DNA of 20,684 nt from DATKZH01 sp964475955 (GCA_964475955.1 CAYYZY010000143.1:1-20684), one strand, 5' to 3'; numbered from the stretch's first letter, positions 7,794-14,934 are shown. Numbers and translations are program-made. Notes: generated by a model from the sequence alone, not told the origin.

Positions 7794-8630
7794 TTACGGC
7801 GACGCGGAGCCGGGATCGCCTCGAGCGGGGACCGCCTTGGCCGGCACCTTATCGGGCTCGGGCTTCGCCACGATGAACGTCGTCTTGTCCACGCCCGTGT
7901 TCCCGTTGGCGGGGTCGTAGGCGTAGACGGTCACCCGGTAGGTTCCGGGTTTGCTGACGTCGAGGGGGACCGAAAACTCGCTGGGCTGTTCCGCGAAGTC
8001 GAGCTCGATCTGTCTGGGCGGCGCCCCGTTGCGGCGCACGATCGCGGCCACTTCAAGCCGATCGGCGTCCCAAAGGCCGCCGGAGATGATGGGGCATCCG
8101 CACATCATGGTGACGTTGGCCAAGAGGCGGATTCGCGGCGTCGCCTCCTCAAGCTTGCGATGCGCCGGGGGCGACAGGATATCGACCACGAGCCCGGGCA
8201 GCTCGAGCGAAAAAGCGTCGCCGCCGGTGATCGGCTTGCCGGGCACGACCCACTGGGTCGCGCTGACCTCGTTGGCGGCTTGCGGCTGGGCGAGCGGACC
8301 GCGCGCCGTGACCTCGATGCGGCGCGGCTCGTCGAGATCGAGCACCGCGTGGAACACGGCGGCGTCTTCCGTCGAGACCGGCGCGTGGCGACCGCCCGAG
8401 TCGCCCATGATCTTCTGCGTATCGCCCGTGGAACCGGCCGTCTTGCCGCGTGCGAGGATTTCGCCCGTGTCGGCGTCGCGGATCGTGACTTCCGCCCCGC
8501 CCATCGACGTGCCGACGTACTTCGCGCCCTTGGAGATCACGCGGACGTCGACGGCCGTCTTCTCGGCCAGGGCCGTGGCGCTGAGCCCCACAATCGCGGC
8601 CGCCACAAGCATCGTCTGAACAACTCTCAT
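7794..8630 (-). CDS. Secreted protein with CGC motif, function unknown
   Basis: A 278-residue exported protein. Residues 1-22 form a signal peptide (MRVVQTMLVAAAIVGLSATA, then LA before EKT). The rest appears to be beta-rich. Residues 40-110 resemble a carboxypeptidase-regulatory or transthyretin-like strand set with the segment EVTIRDADTGEILARG. Residues 165-255 resemble an Ig-like fold with YRVTVYAYDPANGNTG. Between them is the cysteine pair in MMCGCPI (C177, C179), the only cysteines, followed by GGLWDADR. The pair suggests metal or thiol chemistry, but that is inference. I do not recognise the family. The ATG at 8630 is chosen for the signal peptide and the AAGAAGG just upstream; longer starts would bury the signal. 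The BON gene follows after 57 bp. Confidence 0.75.
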   Translation of the reverse strand: MRVVQTMLVAAAIVGLSATALAEKTAVDVRVISKGAKYVGTSMGGAEVTIRDADTGEILARGKTAGSTGDTQKIMGDSGGRHAPVSTEDAAVFHAVLDLDEPRRIEVTARGPLAQPQAANEVSATQWVVPGKPITGGDAFSLELPGLVVDILSPPAHRKLEEATPRIRLLANVTMMCGCPIISGGLWDADRLEVAAIVRRNGAPPRQIELDFAEQPSEFSVPLDVSKPGTYRVTVYAYDPANGNTGVDKTTFIVAKPEPDKVPAKAVPARGDPGSASP

Positions 8631-8930
8631 CGTTACGCCTTCTTTGAAAATCTTTGAAAAGTGGTTGCCCGCAAAGACCGCAAATGCCGGGCCATTGACG
8701 ACGACGGGGCGGCTCGTGCACACAAGGAAGGCCGGCCGCGGCACTTTGACGGTTCGGCAAGACAAGTTGTCACGGCGGGGATGCGAAGCGGGCCCGGCTT
8801 CTCAGCCGACCGGCGGCCTCCGGGGACATCAAATGACCGACGATGCGCGCCCGTGCGAGACTGTAGATGACAGTGGAACGGGCTGTGCACACGAGTGCCG
8901 GCCGGGGCGCACCGACTGGAGGACCAACAG
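8631..8930. other. Divergent intergenic region
   Basis: These 300 bp separate the starts of the secreted protein gene (minus) and the second small membrane protein gene (plus), so promoters for both should lie here. The tandem repeat at 8641-8660 is the only clear structure. No recognisable gene is present and no promoter box is convincing. Confidence 0.5.
8641..8660 (+). repeat. 10-bp tandem duplication in a 5' leader
   Basis: TCTTTGAAAA is repeated twice without a gap. It lies 11-30 bases upstream of the secreted protein start. On the minus strand its end contributes the AAAGA next to the AAGG ribosome-binding region, so it may affect leader length or translation. Confidence 0.8.
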
Positions 8931-9332
8931 ATGTTTTACATCGACCTCGTGTTCGTGATCATCATCGCTTCGCTTGCGGCGATCGGTCTGACGGTCGGCC
9001 GCCTCCGGCCGGGCGCGTGGCCGGCCGCCGTGTGGTTCTTTCTGCTCCTGTTGTTCGGAACCTGGGCCCTGGGCGCATGGTTGCAGCCGATCGGTCCGAG
9101 GATGTGGGGAACGCACTGGGTGCCGTACGTCATCGCCGCAGCCGGCATTTCCCTGTTGCTCGCGGCGGCGGCGACGATCTTCGGGGGGGCACCCCACCCG
9201 CCTCACGCGACCCAGGAGGAGCGAGCCGCCGTGAAGGCCACCACGTACGCGTACGTGTGGACGGCGATCCTTTTTGCGCTCGTCGCCATTGCCTTGCGGT
9301 ATCTCGACCGGGCATGGGAGCTTCTCAATTAG
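8931..9332 (+). CDS. Small membrane protein, paralogue 2
   Basis: A 133-residue membrane protein with predicted helices at about 3-21, 31-50, 62-85 and 105-123. The block WFFLLLLFGTWALGAW then LQPIGPR is shared with the protein at 5567-5971 (WFF-x-L-x3-GTW-x-LGAW-x2-PIGPR). The linker differs here, being histidine- and glutamate-rich (PHPPHATQEER). The ATG at 8931 has GGAGG at 8918-8922, 8 bases upstream. I assign no function. The conserved W/G/P-rich core between helices 2 and 3 suggests a structural or partner-binding role. Unlike paralogue 1 it stands alone, not overlapping a kinase gene. Confidence 0.82.
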   Translation: MFYIDLVFVIIIASLAAIGLTVGRLRPGAWPAAVWFFLLLLFGTWALGAWLQPIGPRMWGTHWVPYVIAAAGISLLLAAAATIFGGAPHPPHATQEERAAVKATTYAYVWTAILFALVAIALRYLDRAWELLN

Positions 9333-9338
9333 ATCAGC

Positions 9339-9471
9339 GTGCGCGATTTCCCTGCGCGCCCCTCGCGCCGTAGCAGCGGCCTCCGTGCCGTTCCGTGATC
9401 CTCGCGAGAGCGCACGAGGGCGGAACGCCGCGGAGGGCGTTCTCTACAGTCGGTGTCAGCCAGTCGCGCAC
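9339..9471. repeat. Terminal-inverted-repeat element, copy A
   Basis: A 133-bp non-coding block bounded by GTGCGCGATT (9339-9348) and AGTCGCGCAC (9462-9471), which are inverted copies with one mismatch. By eye it is about three quarters identical to the reverse complement of 13945-14079. A weak internal stem (GTTCCG/CGGAAC) is seen. It fills nearly all the space between two convergent stop codons. It could be a MITE-like or REP-like element that also ends transcription both ways. It encodes no transposase. Confidence 0.72.
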
Positions 9472-9477
9472 GGAGAT

Positions 9478-10182
9478 TCAAGGCTCGTAGCCGGCCCAGT
9501 ATTTCGGTTTGCCGTAGTAGTCGTAGAGGACCTCTTCATAGCGGCGGTTGATCGGAACGTTGGGATCGAACTCGGGGCTTCCCTCGATCTGGTCGCGTCC
9601 GAGCCCGATCCGGACCTTGTGCTGCTGCCAAGTCACCGACTGGGCCCAAATGGGGGCCACCAGGACTTTCCTTCCCGGCAGCCAGTTCCGCGTATCGACG
9701 ACCAGGTATCGCAATTCCCACGGGCCGTGCTGTTTTTCCCGGTCGTCGAGGATCATTTCCTCCACGTGGCCGATCTCGCCGTCCAGCGCCGCGACGTGAT
9801 AGCGCGTCACTTCCTTGACGCTCCGAAGGTGGCTTTCTCCGGCCGCCTGGTCGTCCTCGTTCGACGGAGGGGGGTCGACCTCGCCCGTGATGGGCGGCAC
9901 GACGACGCCCTCGGGCGTCCACGCGACGGGCGCCCAGGCGGGGTAGTTGTCGAGTTCGAGCATCTTCTGACGGGAGACCGGCTTGTCCACGTCGACGTCG
10001 GGGCTCGCCTCGATCTGTTCGTGCGTCAGCGGTACGCGCAGGCGCCGTTGGGGCCAGTCGCGCCGCCGGACCACGGTGGGCGGCAACAGCACTCGGCGTC
10101 CCTGGAGCAAGCCCCCGGTTTCCACGACCAAGTACCGGACGACCCACGAGCGATCGTCGAAGAGAAGGTTGACGGTTCTCAT
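9478..10182 (-). CDS. PRC-barrel domain protein, paralogue 2
   Basis: A 234-residue relative of the protein at 153-884. The second unit (about 125-222) is complete and strongly conserved, with RYHVAALDGEIGHVEE and the terminal signature NRRYEEVLYDYYGKPKYW. The first unit begins abruptly at LLFDDRSWVVRYLVVETG and lacks about 20 N-terminal residues present in the paralogue. Upstream in-frame codons do not supply the missing part. The ATG overlaps the stop of the decayed HtrA tail as ATGA (10179-10182), so translation may be coupled. The linker at 90-120 is proline- and acid-rich. I infer a protein- or membrane-contact role from the fold only. Confidence 0.82.
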   Translation of the reverse strand: MRTVNLLFDDRSWVVRYLVVETGGLLQGRRVLLPPTVVRRRDWPQRRLRVPLTHEQIEASPDVDVDKPVSRQKMLELDNYPAWAPVAWTPEGVVVPPITGEVDPPPSNEDDQAAGESHLRSVKEVTRYHVAALDGEIGHVEEMILDDREKQHGPWELRYLVVDTRNWLPGRKVLVAPIWAQSVTWQQHKVRIGLGRDQIEGSPEFDPNVPINRRYEEVLYDYYGKPKYWAGYEP

Positions 10183-10496
10183 TCGCTCAACGAGAGGAGC
10201 ACGTAGCGCGCGGGCCCGCCGGGGATCGCGACGCGCATCCGTATGCCTTCGGTGAGATCCTCCCCTTCGACTGCTTGCGAGAGTTCGTCGACGCTGCGGA
10301 CCCTTTGCTGCATCACGTGCGTGACGTCTTCAATGAGGACACCGTCCTCGACGCCGAAGCTCGCCAGGAGTTCCTTGTCGTCGCTGATCAGCGCGCCCAG
10401 GTAGCCTCGCTCGACTTTGCCGTTTTGGATCAACTCGGCGACGACGCTGCGGATCATCTCGACGGGGATCCGGAACCAACCTGTCGCATGCTGCAT
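10179..10496 (-). pseudogene. htrA: HtrA/DegP C-terminal remnant
   Basis: About 105 residues match the end of an HtrA-type serine protease. FRIPVEMIRSVVAELIQNGK then VERGYLGA is the junction of protease and PDZ domains. RSVDELSQAVEG and RMRVAIPGG are the end of the PDZ domain. The whole catalytic domain (His-Asp-Ser) is absent upstream. The PDZ itself seems to lack about 20 residues, because GVLIEDV runs straight into THVMQQRVRSVDEL without the usual PGSPAxxAGLxxGD segment. The reading frame stays open further upstream to 10595, but that part has no HtrA similarity. It overlaps the PRC-barrel gene by four bases. It may still be translated as a small PDZ-like protein, but I call it a remnant. 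Confidence 0.75.
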
Positions 10497-10817
10497 GCCA
10501 AAGGCGCGCGGATCGAGCGTTCGGGTTCTCTGAGGCGGTCTCTCACCGTCTTCCGCCGCGGCGAGGCCCCACCGGGATCTGCGACACCCTGACACGTCAA
10601 GCCGACGCCCTGTCGCCTTCCGGCTCTTCTCCGGCTTTTACGGCTGCCGCGTCGCACGCCCCCCGCGTTTGGGGAAATCTTCTATGCCAGGCTGGGGTGA
10701 TCCTGACAAACCGAAGCGGCATTCTCCCGATTTTCGTGGATTCTCAAGCGCTATCTAATACACACGCGACGGAAGACGTATGAAACCGGGGGGCGAGAGT
10801 CAGCAAAGGAGCGAGTC
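10497..10817. other. Intergenic region upstream of the GNAT-like gene
   Basis: This 321-bp stretch lies where the protease part of HtrA would be expected but shows no similarity to it. A TATCTAAT at 10752-10759 resembles a -10 box reading toward the plus strand, about 60 bp before the GNAT-like start, but no matching -35 box is clear. Otherwise I see nothing. Confidence 0.45.
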
Positions 10818-11285
10818 ATGGTCGGACCAACAACGTTGAACGAGATTGCCAACACGCCGCACGCCCGGAGGGCTGAGGCCGAACGCCGGTTCGGCCCGGC
10901 ATCCACCGCAGGGCGGCAGGGCCGCACAGTCCGTTCGCAATCACCGCCCCCCGGTGGCGAGCTCGAGACGGAGGGCGTCGCCGCCGAGGCCGGCTTCGGG
11001 GAACGGGTGTGGATCGCCGCGCTGGGTGGCCGAATCGTCGGGATGATCCGGCTTGCCGAGGAGGGGGACGGCGTCGCCCGAGTACAGCGCGTGTACGTCG
11101 ACCCCGAATGGCAGCACACCAGCGTACCCGGGTCGTTGGCCGACCGGGCGCGAGCTTTCTGTCGGCAGGCGGGATACGTTCGGGTCGCCTTCGCGCGGGG
11201 AAGCGCGCCTTCCTGGTTCAGGTCCCTCGCGCACCGCCGAGGGCTCGCCGATCGGAATGCAACGCAGCAAGCGGCCGGTCGGTGA
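10818..11285 (+). CDS. Degenerate GNAT-family acetyltransferase-like protein
   Basis: A 155-residue protein whose centre fits the GNAT fold. WIAALGGRIVGMIRLAEEGD (65-84) gives the beta-hairpin strands, and ARVQRVYVDPEW (87-98) gives strand 4. The following acetyl-CoA pyrophosphate-binding loop is normally RGxGxGxxL, but here reads QHTSVPGSLADRA, with the glycines lost. That makes acetyltransferase activity doubtful. The C-terminal part after about 128 is short and basic. The ATG is well supported by AAAGGAG at about 10805-10811. It could be a decayed enzyme or a GNAT fold reused for binding. The 59-residue gene follows 43 bp downstream. Confidence 0.6.
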   Translation: MVGPTTLNEIANTPHARRAEAERRFGPASTAGRQGRTVRSQSPPPGGELETEGVAAEAGFGERVWIAALGGRIVGMIRLAEEGDGVARVQRVYVDPEWQHTSVPGSLADRARAFCRQAGYVRVAFARGSAPSWFRSLAHRRGLADRNATQQAAGR

Positions 11286-11328
11286 GGGTAGAGAAGACAG
11301 ATGGGAGACGCGAGATAGGGAGAAGGCC

Positions 11329-11508
11329 ATGCATGATCTGAAACAGAAACGGATCGATCCCCACTTGCGCGAACGGCGAGAGCGAATTGCCACGGCCGTG
11401 CTGGCGCAACTGGTTGGCCGGAAGGGCGACTACGACGAGAAACAAGCGGAGGTGGCGCTGCGAGCGGCCGATGGCCTCATCCAAGCGCTCGATTCCGAAG
11501 GCCTGTAG
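11329..11508 (+). CDS. 59-residue charged hypothetical protein
   Basis: A short, mostly helical, highly charged protein beginning MHDLKQKRIDPHLRERRERI and ending ADGLIQALDSEGL. A GGGAGAAGG precedes the ATG at 11329 with good spacing, and the gene directly follows the GNAT-like gene. No cysteine, signal peptide or membrane segment is present. I do not recognise it. The amphipathic helices would suit a small binding or adaptor protein, but this is speculation. Confidence 0.55.
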   Translation: MHDLKQKRIDPHLRERRERIATAVLAQLVGRKGDYDEKQAEVALRAADGLIQALDSEGL

Positions 11509-11797
11509 GCCGGGGGCGGCCGAACCGCTTCCCGCGCACCGGCTGGGCCGCTTCTTCAGTCAGCGCGGCTTCGCACGAACGGGGTGAGGTTGCGAGAACG
11601 CGCCGCCCAGTGCCCTCGCGCATCCACGCAGCCGGCACACCTTGCCGAGGAGCTTGCTCTTCTTTCGGCCTCCGGTGCGGGCGACCTTGACCGCCGGCGG
11701 CGAAGGGAACAAGCTTGAGGAAGGCATCCTGCTCGCCACCGTTGCACGGGTTCGCTCGCCATAGATTCGGCTGCCAAGAAGCTCACCCCACCCTGCC
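11509..11797. other. Intergenic region without recognised gene
   Basis: The 289 bp between the 59-residue ORF and the EEP-fold gene contain minus-strand open frames with arginine- and serine-rich translations typical of chance GC-rich frames. I see no motif and no strong hairpin. Confidence 0.5.
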
Positions 11798-12703
11798 ATG
11801 AGTCGTCACCAACCGATCGTCCTTACGCTCGCCGCTTCGATGAGCCTCTTTGCCATCATGTGCCAGCACGCTCGGGCGGCCGACCGCCTGAAGGTCAAGG
11901 CCACCTCGTTCAACATCCGCACGAGCAAGGCGGCCGACGGCCCAAACCACTGGGAGCATCGCAGAGAGACGGTGTGCGGCGTGATCCGTCAGTTGAGGGG
12001 GGACTTCGTTGGGTTGCAGGAAGCTCAGCCGGATCAGGTGCGATACCTGCGGCGCGCGCTGCCCGGCTACGCCTATCTCGGTCGAACGCGCGAAGTCGAT
12101 CCCGACGTGGGCGAGGCGGTGCCGTTGCTCTATCTGGCCCGGCGGTGGGAACTCGATCCGTCGGAGCACGGCACGTTCTGGTTGTCGAAGACGCCCGAGG
12201 TGCCCGGCTCGATGAGTTGGTGGAGCGTGTGTCCGCGGATCGTCACTTGGGGGCGCTTCATCGAGGCGTCGACCGGATTCGGCGTGTACCTGTACAATAC
12301 GCATTTCAGCCATATTTCCGAACCCTCGCGTCGAAAGAGCGCAGCGCTTCTGGCAAGGCGGATCGCCGCGCGCCGCCGGCCCGAGCCCGTGATCGTCCTT
12401 GGCGATTTCAACGCCGGCGAGACGAGCTACGCGATTCGCTATCTCAAAGGCAACCCGGCGAGGGGACTCGTGCCCCTGCTCGACACCTTCCGAGCGATCG
12501 ACCCCGACGCTCCGGACGCCGGCACGTTCAACCGGTTCCGGGGCACGCAGACCGGGGCCAAGATCGACTACGTCCTTGCCAGTGCCCAGGCGCGCATTCT
12601 CGACGCGCGGATCTTGTGCCGCAAGCAAGACGGGCGCTGGCCTTCGGACCATTTCCCGGTGACGGCCACCATCGCGTTTCCCGTCAAGGCGTCGGCCGGC
12701 TGA
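11798..12703 (+). CDS. Secreted endonuclease/exonuclease/phosphatase-fold protein
   Basis: A 301-residue protein with a signal peptide (about 1-27, ending CQHARA) and one EEP domain, the fold of DNase I, exonuclease III and phosphodiesterases. Catalytic pattern seen: N39 in SFNIR, E75 in LQEAQ, H169 in NTHF, D203 and N205 in LGDFNAG, D257 in KIDYVL, and D284-H285 in SDHFPV. All metal and catalytic positions are kept, so the enzyme should be active on a phosphodiester or phosphomonoester outside the cytoplasm. The substrate (nucleic acid, lipid or sugar phosphate) cannot be read from sequence. The segment GTFWLSKTPEVPGSMSWW fits the metal-dependent hydrolase subgroup common in secreted bacterial members. 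No Shine-Dalgarno site is visible. It ends 39 bp from the convergent mgtC-like gene. Confidence 0.9.
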   Translation: MSRHQPIVLTLAASMSLFAIMCQHARAADRLKVKATSFNIRTSKAADGPNHWEHRRETVCGVIRQLRGDFVGLQEAQPDQVRYLRRALPGYAYLGRTREVDPDVGEAVPLLYLARRWELDPSEHGTFWLSKTPEVPGSMSWWSVCPRIVTWGRFIEASTGFGVYLYNTHFSHISEPSRRKSAALLARRIAARRRPEPVIVLGDFNAGETSYAIRYLKGNPARGLVPLLDTFRAIDPDAPDAGTFNRFRGTQTGAKIDYVLASAQARILDARILCRKQDGRWPSDHFPVTATIAFPVKASAG

Positions 12704-12742
12704 CACACAGGCCGCCGCACGACGCCCTGTCCGTCCGGCCCG

Positions 12743-13288
12743 TCAATCTGTCGCGTTCGGCTCGGATTGCCCGTCGGTGGGCGGGACGTCGTGGTCCGGA
12801 TCGCTCCCCTCGCGACCGTCGCCCCTTGACCGGGACCAGCGCGGTTCGAGCACGTGTTTCTCCAAGACGCCGAACACGCTCAGCACGACCAGCGCCAGCA
12901 CCACGGTCGTCGCGGCGAACCCGTAGTAGCCAAGGCCGCAACAGACCCCCAACGCGCCGACGACCCAGATGGTGGCGGCCGTCGTAATCCCCTCCACCGA
13001 GCCCCGCGACTGGATAATGCAGCCGGCCCCCAGGAAACCGATGCCCCCGATAACGCCTTCCACCACGCGCAACGGGTCGATACGAGCCGTGCCCGCCGCC
13101 AAGCTGATGCCGCGATAGAACTCAAGGGTTGCCAGGGTGAACATCGAGGCACCGAGGGCGACCATCATCTGCGTGCGCAATCCGGCCGGCTTGTTGTGCC
13201 GTTCGCGCTGCCAGCCCAGGATACCGCCACCGATGACGGCAACCGCGGGCCGGACGATCAGTTCCAGAATGCTGGCGATCTCTTCCAT
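12743..13288 (-). CDS. MgtC/SapB family membrane protein
   Basis: A 181-residue inner-membrane protein. The MgtC/SapB hallmarks are GGGILGWQRERHNKPAGLRT (20-39) and GGIGFLGAGCII (81-92), followed by VEGITTAATIWVVGALG (98-114). About four or five helices are expected. MgtC proteins help bacteria survive low magnesium and host or acid stress, and some regulate the F1Fo ATP synthase or a P-type ATPase; the role here is inferred from the family. The soluble C-terminal ACT-like domain of true MgtC is missing; instead a 35-residue Asp/Ser/Arg-rich tail ends the protein, which is typical of short SapB-type members. A TTGAGGAAC lies 8 bases before the ATG. Confidence 0.92.
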   Translation of the reverse strand: MEEIASILELIVRPAVAVIGGGILGWQRERHNKPAGLRTQMMVALGASMFTLATLEFYRGISLAAGTARIDPLRVVEGVIGGIGFLGAGCIIQSRGSVEGITTAATIWVVGALGVCCGLGYYGFAATTVVLALVVLSVFGVLEKHVLEPRWSRSRGDGREGSDPDHDVPPTDGQSEPNATD

Positions 13289-13496
13289 CGAGCGTTCCTC
13301 AAGAGTCCTGTCCGGCCAATCGGCCGCACCTCAGCGCCCATAGGCCGTCAGGGCGAGAACTCCCCGCGGGTTGGACCCGGTTGAGCGCTTCCGGCAGAAC
13401 CGGATCCGGTAGCACGGACTGGCGTCCCGTCGGTCGGTTCCGTGAGGCATTCTCAGCGAGATCGCAACACCCGCGTGCCGAGCGAGGGGACTCTCG

Positions 13497-13694
13497 TCAC
13501 CGGCCGACCGGCACGGCGCCGGCGAGCGCCGGCGGGGCGGCGATCGCGTCGAAGACCTCCTTGCGGTGGACGGGCACTTCCGGCGGCGCTTCAATGCCCA
13601 GTTTCACGTGGTTGCCGGAGATCTCCAGTACGGTGACAGTAATCCTGTCGTCGACGACGATCCGCTCGCTCGCTTTGCGAGACAGTACGAGCAT
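13497..13694 (-). CDS. csrA: Carbon storage regulator CsrA
   Basis: A 65-residue RNA-binding protein. MLVLSRKASERIVVDD and VTVLEISGNHVKLGIEAP then PEVPVHRKEV match CsrA/RsmA. CsrA dimers bind GGA motifs in hairpin loops, often over ribosome-binding sites, to block or stimulate translation. The critical L4 and R6 of the first strand and the arginine of VHRKEV are all kept. The short tail after residue 50 (AAPPALAGAVPVGR) is alanine/proline-rich. The start is fixed by a strong AGGAGGT. No flagellar genes or FliW partner are nearby. GGA-loop hairpins lie about 425-475 bp upstream on the same strand. Confidence 0.95.
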   Translation of the reverse strand: MLVLSRKASERIVVDDRITVTVLEISGNHVKLGIEAPPEVPVHRKEVFDAIAAPPALAGAVPVGR

Positions 13695-13707
13695 GTCCTC
13701 ACCTCCT
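13695..13707 (-). promoter_or_regulatory. csrA ribosome-binding site with two GGA motifs
   Basis: On the minus strand the sequence is AGGAGGTGAGGAC directly before the ATG. It holds a near-perfect Shine-Dalgarno site and two GGA triplets, one of them next to the start codon. In E. coli, CsrA represses its own translation by binding such sites. Autoregulation here is an inference from that precedent. Confidence 0.6.
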
Positions 13708-13944
13708 TGTTGCCCCGGGTCCGATAGGCGTCTTCGGTCACGCTGAAGCCGGTTTCGCCTCGCGTCTGCTCCGAGGCGCAGCAGTATCCTAACGGATCGT
13801 GCGCCGATCGCGGTACGGAAGATACCCCCATTCTGTTATGGAGGATCGCCCCACCCTCGAACGGGGGGCGCGATTGGAAAGGTGGACGTGTCCCGCGAAT
13901 TTGGCTCGACCGATCCCAGCCATCCGCCCCGAGCCCAAGTGGCC

Positions 13945-14079
13945 GTGCGCGATTGGCTGACGCCAACTGTAGGGAATGCAGTCCGCGACGTTCCTCCCTC
14001 GCGAGCCCTCGCGACGATTCCGCAACGGCACAGAGGCCGTTCCGCACGGTGTCAGGCCGCGCGCCGGGAAATCGCGCAC
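13945..14079. repeat. Terminal-inverted-repeat element, copy B
   Basis: A 135-bp block, in reverse orientation to copy A (9339-9471). Its ends GTGCGCGATT (13945-13954) and AATCGCGCAC (14070-14079) are perfect 10-bp inverted repeats. Internal CTCGCGA/TCGCGAG pairing forms a perfect central hairpin at about 13999-14014. It lies upstream of csrA and downstream of the HesB-like gene. It is non-coding. Length, ends and internal structure suggest a small mobile or palindromic family. Confidence 0.72.
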
Positions 14080-14117
14080 GGGGAGTTGGCGTCGCCGAAT
14101 CAAGCTCTGTCGGGATA

Positions 14118-14168
14118 GTCGCTTTTCGCTCCGCGAAAAGACGCTTGTTCGCTCCAGCGAACAACGAC
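14118..14168 (-). ncRNA. Candidate CsrA-binding double hairpin
   Basis: Read on the minus strand there are two adjacent perfect stem-loops. TTGTTCGCTGGAGCGAACAA (14145-14164) has GGA at its apex. CTTTTCGCGGAGCGAAAAG (14122-14140) has a GGA loop. GTCG and CGAC (14118-14121 with 14165-14168) can pair around both. GGA in a hairpin loop is the CsrA recognition element, and csrA is encoded about 430 bp further on this strand. The structure begins 20 bases after the stop of the HesB-like gene, so it may be its 3' UTR, a processed small RNA, or a plain terminator. No T run follows. Confidence 0.5.
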
Positions 14169-14188
14169 ATTTGTTGAACTCTCACTCG

Positions 14189-14455
14189 TTACGCAACGCC
14201 GCTGAGCACCAGCCGCGAACGCTCGTCGTCGTAGTCGAGCGTGCGCTGTCCTAGTTGTTCGGCGACGGAAGGTTCAAACGTGAGGACGACTGCGCCCTCG
14301 TGTTCCACCTGTTGATCGCCGGGGCGGGTCTGATCGAGCGCGAGGTCCGGGCCCTTCTGGCCCAACTTCAGCCGAAAGCACGCGTTTTCGGGCTCCTCGA
14401 CTCCCACAAGGGCCTTTTTGAGGTACTGCGCCGCATCTGGCGTGACGTTTAACAT
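14189..14455 (-). CDS. HesB/IscA-fold protein lacking the cysteine triad
   Basis: An 88-residue protein resembling the Fe-S biogenesis A-type (HesB/IscA) fold: MLNVTPDAAQYLKKAL, then CFRLKLGQKGPDLALD, then VVLTFEPSVAEQL, ending DYDDERSRLVLSGVA. A-type carriers bind iron or clusters by one mid-chain cysteine and a terminal CxC. Here only C26 exists and the CxC is absent, so classical cluster transfer is unlikely. The ATG at 14455 is set by GAGGAGG six bases upstream; the frame runs on upstream but with arginine-rich nonsense. It may be a regulatory or redox protein of a cysteine-free subfamily. The fold call is moderate. Confidence 0.65.
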   Translation of the reverse strand: MLNVTPDAAQYLKKALVGVEEPENACFRLKLGQKGPDLALDQTRPGDQQVEHEGAVVLTFEPSVAEQLGQRTLDYDDERSRLVLSGVA

Positions 14456-14934
14456 TCGAGCCTCCTCAGCGGGTTCACGTGTGAAGTTCGGGGTTCGATC
14501 GTCGAACGGTCCGCGAGCGCCACAACTTCGGAAGTGACAGCCGATCCTAATCCTCCTGCAAACCGCGCGCCCGGAACGCCCCTGGGACGAGCCTAACGGC
14601 ATCGCGCAGGCAGCCGAACGAACGCCTGCTTCTGAGGCCGGCGTTCGCGCTTCGGGTGCGCCGGCGGCCACATCGTCGGGGTGACCGCGACGCCGTGTCG
14701 CACGTCGCCGCCTCCAGGAGTCGGCCCGTAACCCGCCGCGGGCATTCTCAGGCCGAGCGGGCAGCCCGAACGGCGTTCGGTCGCCGGGTGAAGTGGCACG
14801 TGTTTTGCGAATTCCGCGGGCAGTCAAGCACTTCGATCGATCCGACCTGCGAATACGTTCACGAGGGCACACTGCGGCGGCGAGCGGTCAAGGGGGCCGT
14901 GGCCGCCGGAGAAGGTCTGCAAAGGAGAACGGTG
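14456..14934. other. Divergent region between HesB-like and site-2 protease genes
   Basis: This 479-bp stretch carries the 5' ends of two divergent genes. Perfect small hairpins are GCCGGCG/CGCCGGC (14637-14665) and CCGAAC/GTTCGG (14766-14780). Open frames here show no recognisable domain. Promoters are expected, but no consensus box stands out. Confidence 0.5.

Noticed and set aside
11560..11799. Minus-strand 79-residue basic open frame upstream of the EEP-fold gene.
   Set aside because: There is no ribosome-binding site, no motif, and a composition typical of chance frames.
13399..13410. Perfect palindrome ACCGGATCCGGT between the mgtC-like gene and csrA.
   Set aside because: A single 12-bp palindrome is expected occasionally in GC-rich DNA and nothing around it supports an operator.
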